Positions 25,096 through 26,674 of a stretch of DNA of 26,674 nt are shown piece after piece. The position numbers and the translations under genes were made by a program. This DNA is from Spongospora subterranea f. sp. subterranea. Taxonomy: Eukaryota > Endomyxa: Phytomyxea > Phytomyxea > Plasmodiophorida. Each line of letters starts with the position of its first letter. Position 1 is the stretch's first letter. The notes below the pieces were generated by a model. It searched no databases. It saw only the letters and a list, made by a program, of their open reading frames with translations, and had not been told where the DNA came from. The DNA lies in contig JAUGWO010000253.1 of the NCBI GenBank assembly GCA_049724395.1, forward strand, positions 1 through 26,674, written 5' to 3'.

Positions 25096-26674
25096 ACTCC
25101 CAAGAATTGTGTTCTTTCATGACGCACGAAGCAGTATTCACACCGCGTCGCTTAATTCAAGCAATCATTGACTCAGTTGCAACATTTCAATCAGGGATGC
25201 AACAAGTTTTGGGTGATTTATTGTACAAGTGCGCTCTCTTATGGATTGACGATGTACTAGCATATGCAAAAGAATTCTCCAATGACACATATGATTGTGC
25301 TCAGCAAAGTCCTTCTCGAAATGGCGAAAAGAGGTATCAAATGTAATCCCGATCGATGCAATCTTTATGCCGAAACAGTCAAATGGGCTGGTCATAACAT
25401 TTCGCCTGAAGGAGTCGCATATGACAATTCTTTTATTCAAGCTCTTTTGGACATGCAGCCCCCAATTCATGGCGATGACCTACAACAATTCGTCTGTGCC
25501 CTAAACTGGATTCGGAAGAGTATACCTAATTTTGATGAACTGACACATCCTCTCCAAGATCTCCTCCTGACAACTACACGAACGGTGCTAAGAAAACCGT
25601 GCTGGGCACTTTTCGCGCTAATAGCCTCAGATGGGCTATCATAGAAAAAGAAGCGTATCCTATTATCGAAGGTATATTCCGCCTTCGTCATTTCTTGATA
25701 GGATCGAACCCGGTCCGAATTCATACGGATCATCGGAATTTAATGTATATATTCAACCCAATGAAGCGCTGCACCAATGTCGCGCGGCACTGCGGACCGA
25801 CTTGAGCGATGGCAACTCCAACTCGCAAACATTCCTTACATCATTGAACATGTTGAAGAAAACGAGAATGTTTGGGCAGATCTTTTTACTCGATGGGGAA
25901 AGTCAAAAATATCTATTGACGCTCAACTTAAAGCATTCAAGGCCCCAATCCTCATTCAACCCATTTCGAAGAATTTCATCTGGCCATCTTTGCATGAAAT
26001 TGCTACAGTTCAAGCAACGTATCTGTCTCACTTTGATGCTCAACACCTACCTAACATCTCGATCGATAATCAATCACTGCTGTGGGATGGTAGCGACCAG
26101 ATATGGAAAACCGCTGAAGGAAAGTTGTGGATCCCAACAAATTCAGGTTCCAATCTTCGTCTCCGAATTTCCATAATTGCACACAGCGGCCTATCAGGTC
26201 ATCAAGCTAAAGAACCAACACTCAAATCTATCGAATCATTTTTTTGGTGGAAAAACATGAAGGAATTCGTTTCTAGCGTAGTTGAACGCTGTATCCATTG
26301 TGTTCGTCTCCGTGGAAAAGTTGTTCCAAGGCCCTTTGGCCATGCAATCCATGCATCCAGACCCAACCAGGTCATCCACTACGATTTTTTATTTATAGGA
26401 AAAGTACCGAAAAACCACTCACATTCTTTCGAGTACGTGCTGGTGTTAAAAGACGATCTAAGTCAATTTATTGAATTGATCCCCTGCGAATCAGCCGATC
26501 ATTACGTTACAGTTCATGGACTCATAGATTCATTCAAGAGATTCGGAATCGTCTTACCCATGTATCAACCAAGGCACACACTTTAAGAACCAAGTGGTGT
26601 CCGATCTTATGCTCAAGACTTCACATTAGCCATCATTTTACGACAGCTTATACTCCTTGGGCAAACGGATCTGT
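25096..26674 (+). mobile_element. Ty3/gypsy element C: RT, RNase H and integrase, runs off right edge
   Basis: The plus strand carries the later half of a gypsy polymerase. It starts inside the reverse transcriptase (S-Q-E-L-C-S-F-M-T-H-E; L-L-W-I-D-D-V-L-A-Y-A near 25235; L-Q-Q-F-V-C-A-L-N-W-I-R near 25480), then RNase H (I-H-T-D-H-R-N-L-M-Y-I-F near 25720; E-N-V-W-A-D-L-F-T-R-W near 25870), then integrase (zinc motif I-I-A-H-S-G-L-S-G-H near 26175; V-I-H-Y-D-F-L-F near 26375; later core to the window edge). It is the same group as element B but clearly diverged in protein, so a different family or an older copy. It is broken, with several breaks. The longest uninterrupted frame is 25777-26586. 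Confidence 0.85.

Overview
This is a repeat-rich stretch of a eukaryotic nuclear genome. The best guess is an oomycete (water mould). The Ty3/gypsy polymerases at 18668-22384 and 25096-26674 carry the W-I-D-D active-site variant and the RNase H and integrase wording I know from Phytophthora-type elements. The one recognisable host gene has short introns (50-94 nt, plus one of 302 nt). The organism is inferred, not proven; no rRNA, tRNA or species marker is present.

Layout. 1-1136 holds Gag and protease of a minus-strand gypsy element, preceded by an array of nineteen 29-bp repeats (1249-1799). 2160-3019 is a decayed pogo/CENP-B-type transposase. 3134-5046 is a plus-strand element with a zinc-knuckle protein and an OTU-type protease domain. 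5571-7215 (minus) is a complete seven-exon gene for the CAAX prenyl protease RCE1, followed on the same strand by a weakly supported two-exon gene. 7311-10920 is a Mutator-like element (MULE) with terminal inverted repeats that starts about 95 bp upstream of RCE1. 11013-11956 (minus) is a DDE transposase interrupted by a LINE tail (11957 to about 12530); the last 251 bp of that LINE recur without a mismatch at 18119-18369.

13128-14491 is a putative unrecognised multi-exon gene whose second and third exons are tandem duplicates of exactly 213 nt, with introns of 54 and about 55 nt; a third, diverged copy stays open in the same frame. From 14530 to 15470 there are three open segments sharing a Cys-Gly...Arg-Trp-Gly motif. 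I consider this 13.1-15.5 kb stretch the most novel part of the window.

15756-18126 is a scrambled gypsy graveyard with a 225-bp inverted repeat of the protease region and three copies of a leader-like repeat. 18668-22384 is a long gypsy Gag-Pol reading frame. It is followed by a Tc1/mariner-like transposase (22740-23583, minus), a copia fragment (24093 to about 25095, minus) and a further gypsy copy that runs off the right edge.

The window is thus mainly transposon fossils of at least six classes, with RCE1 and perhaps one or two other host genes between them.
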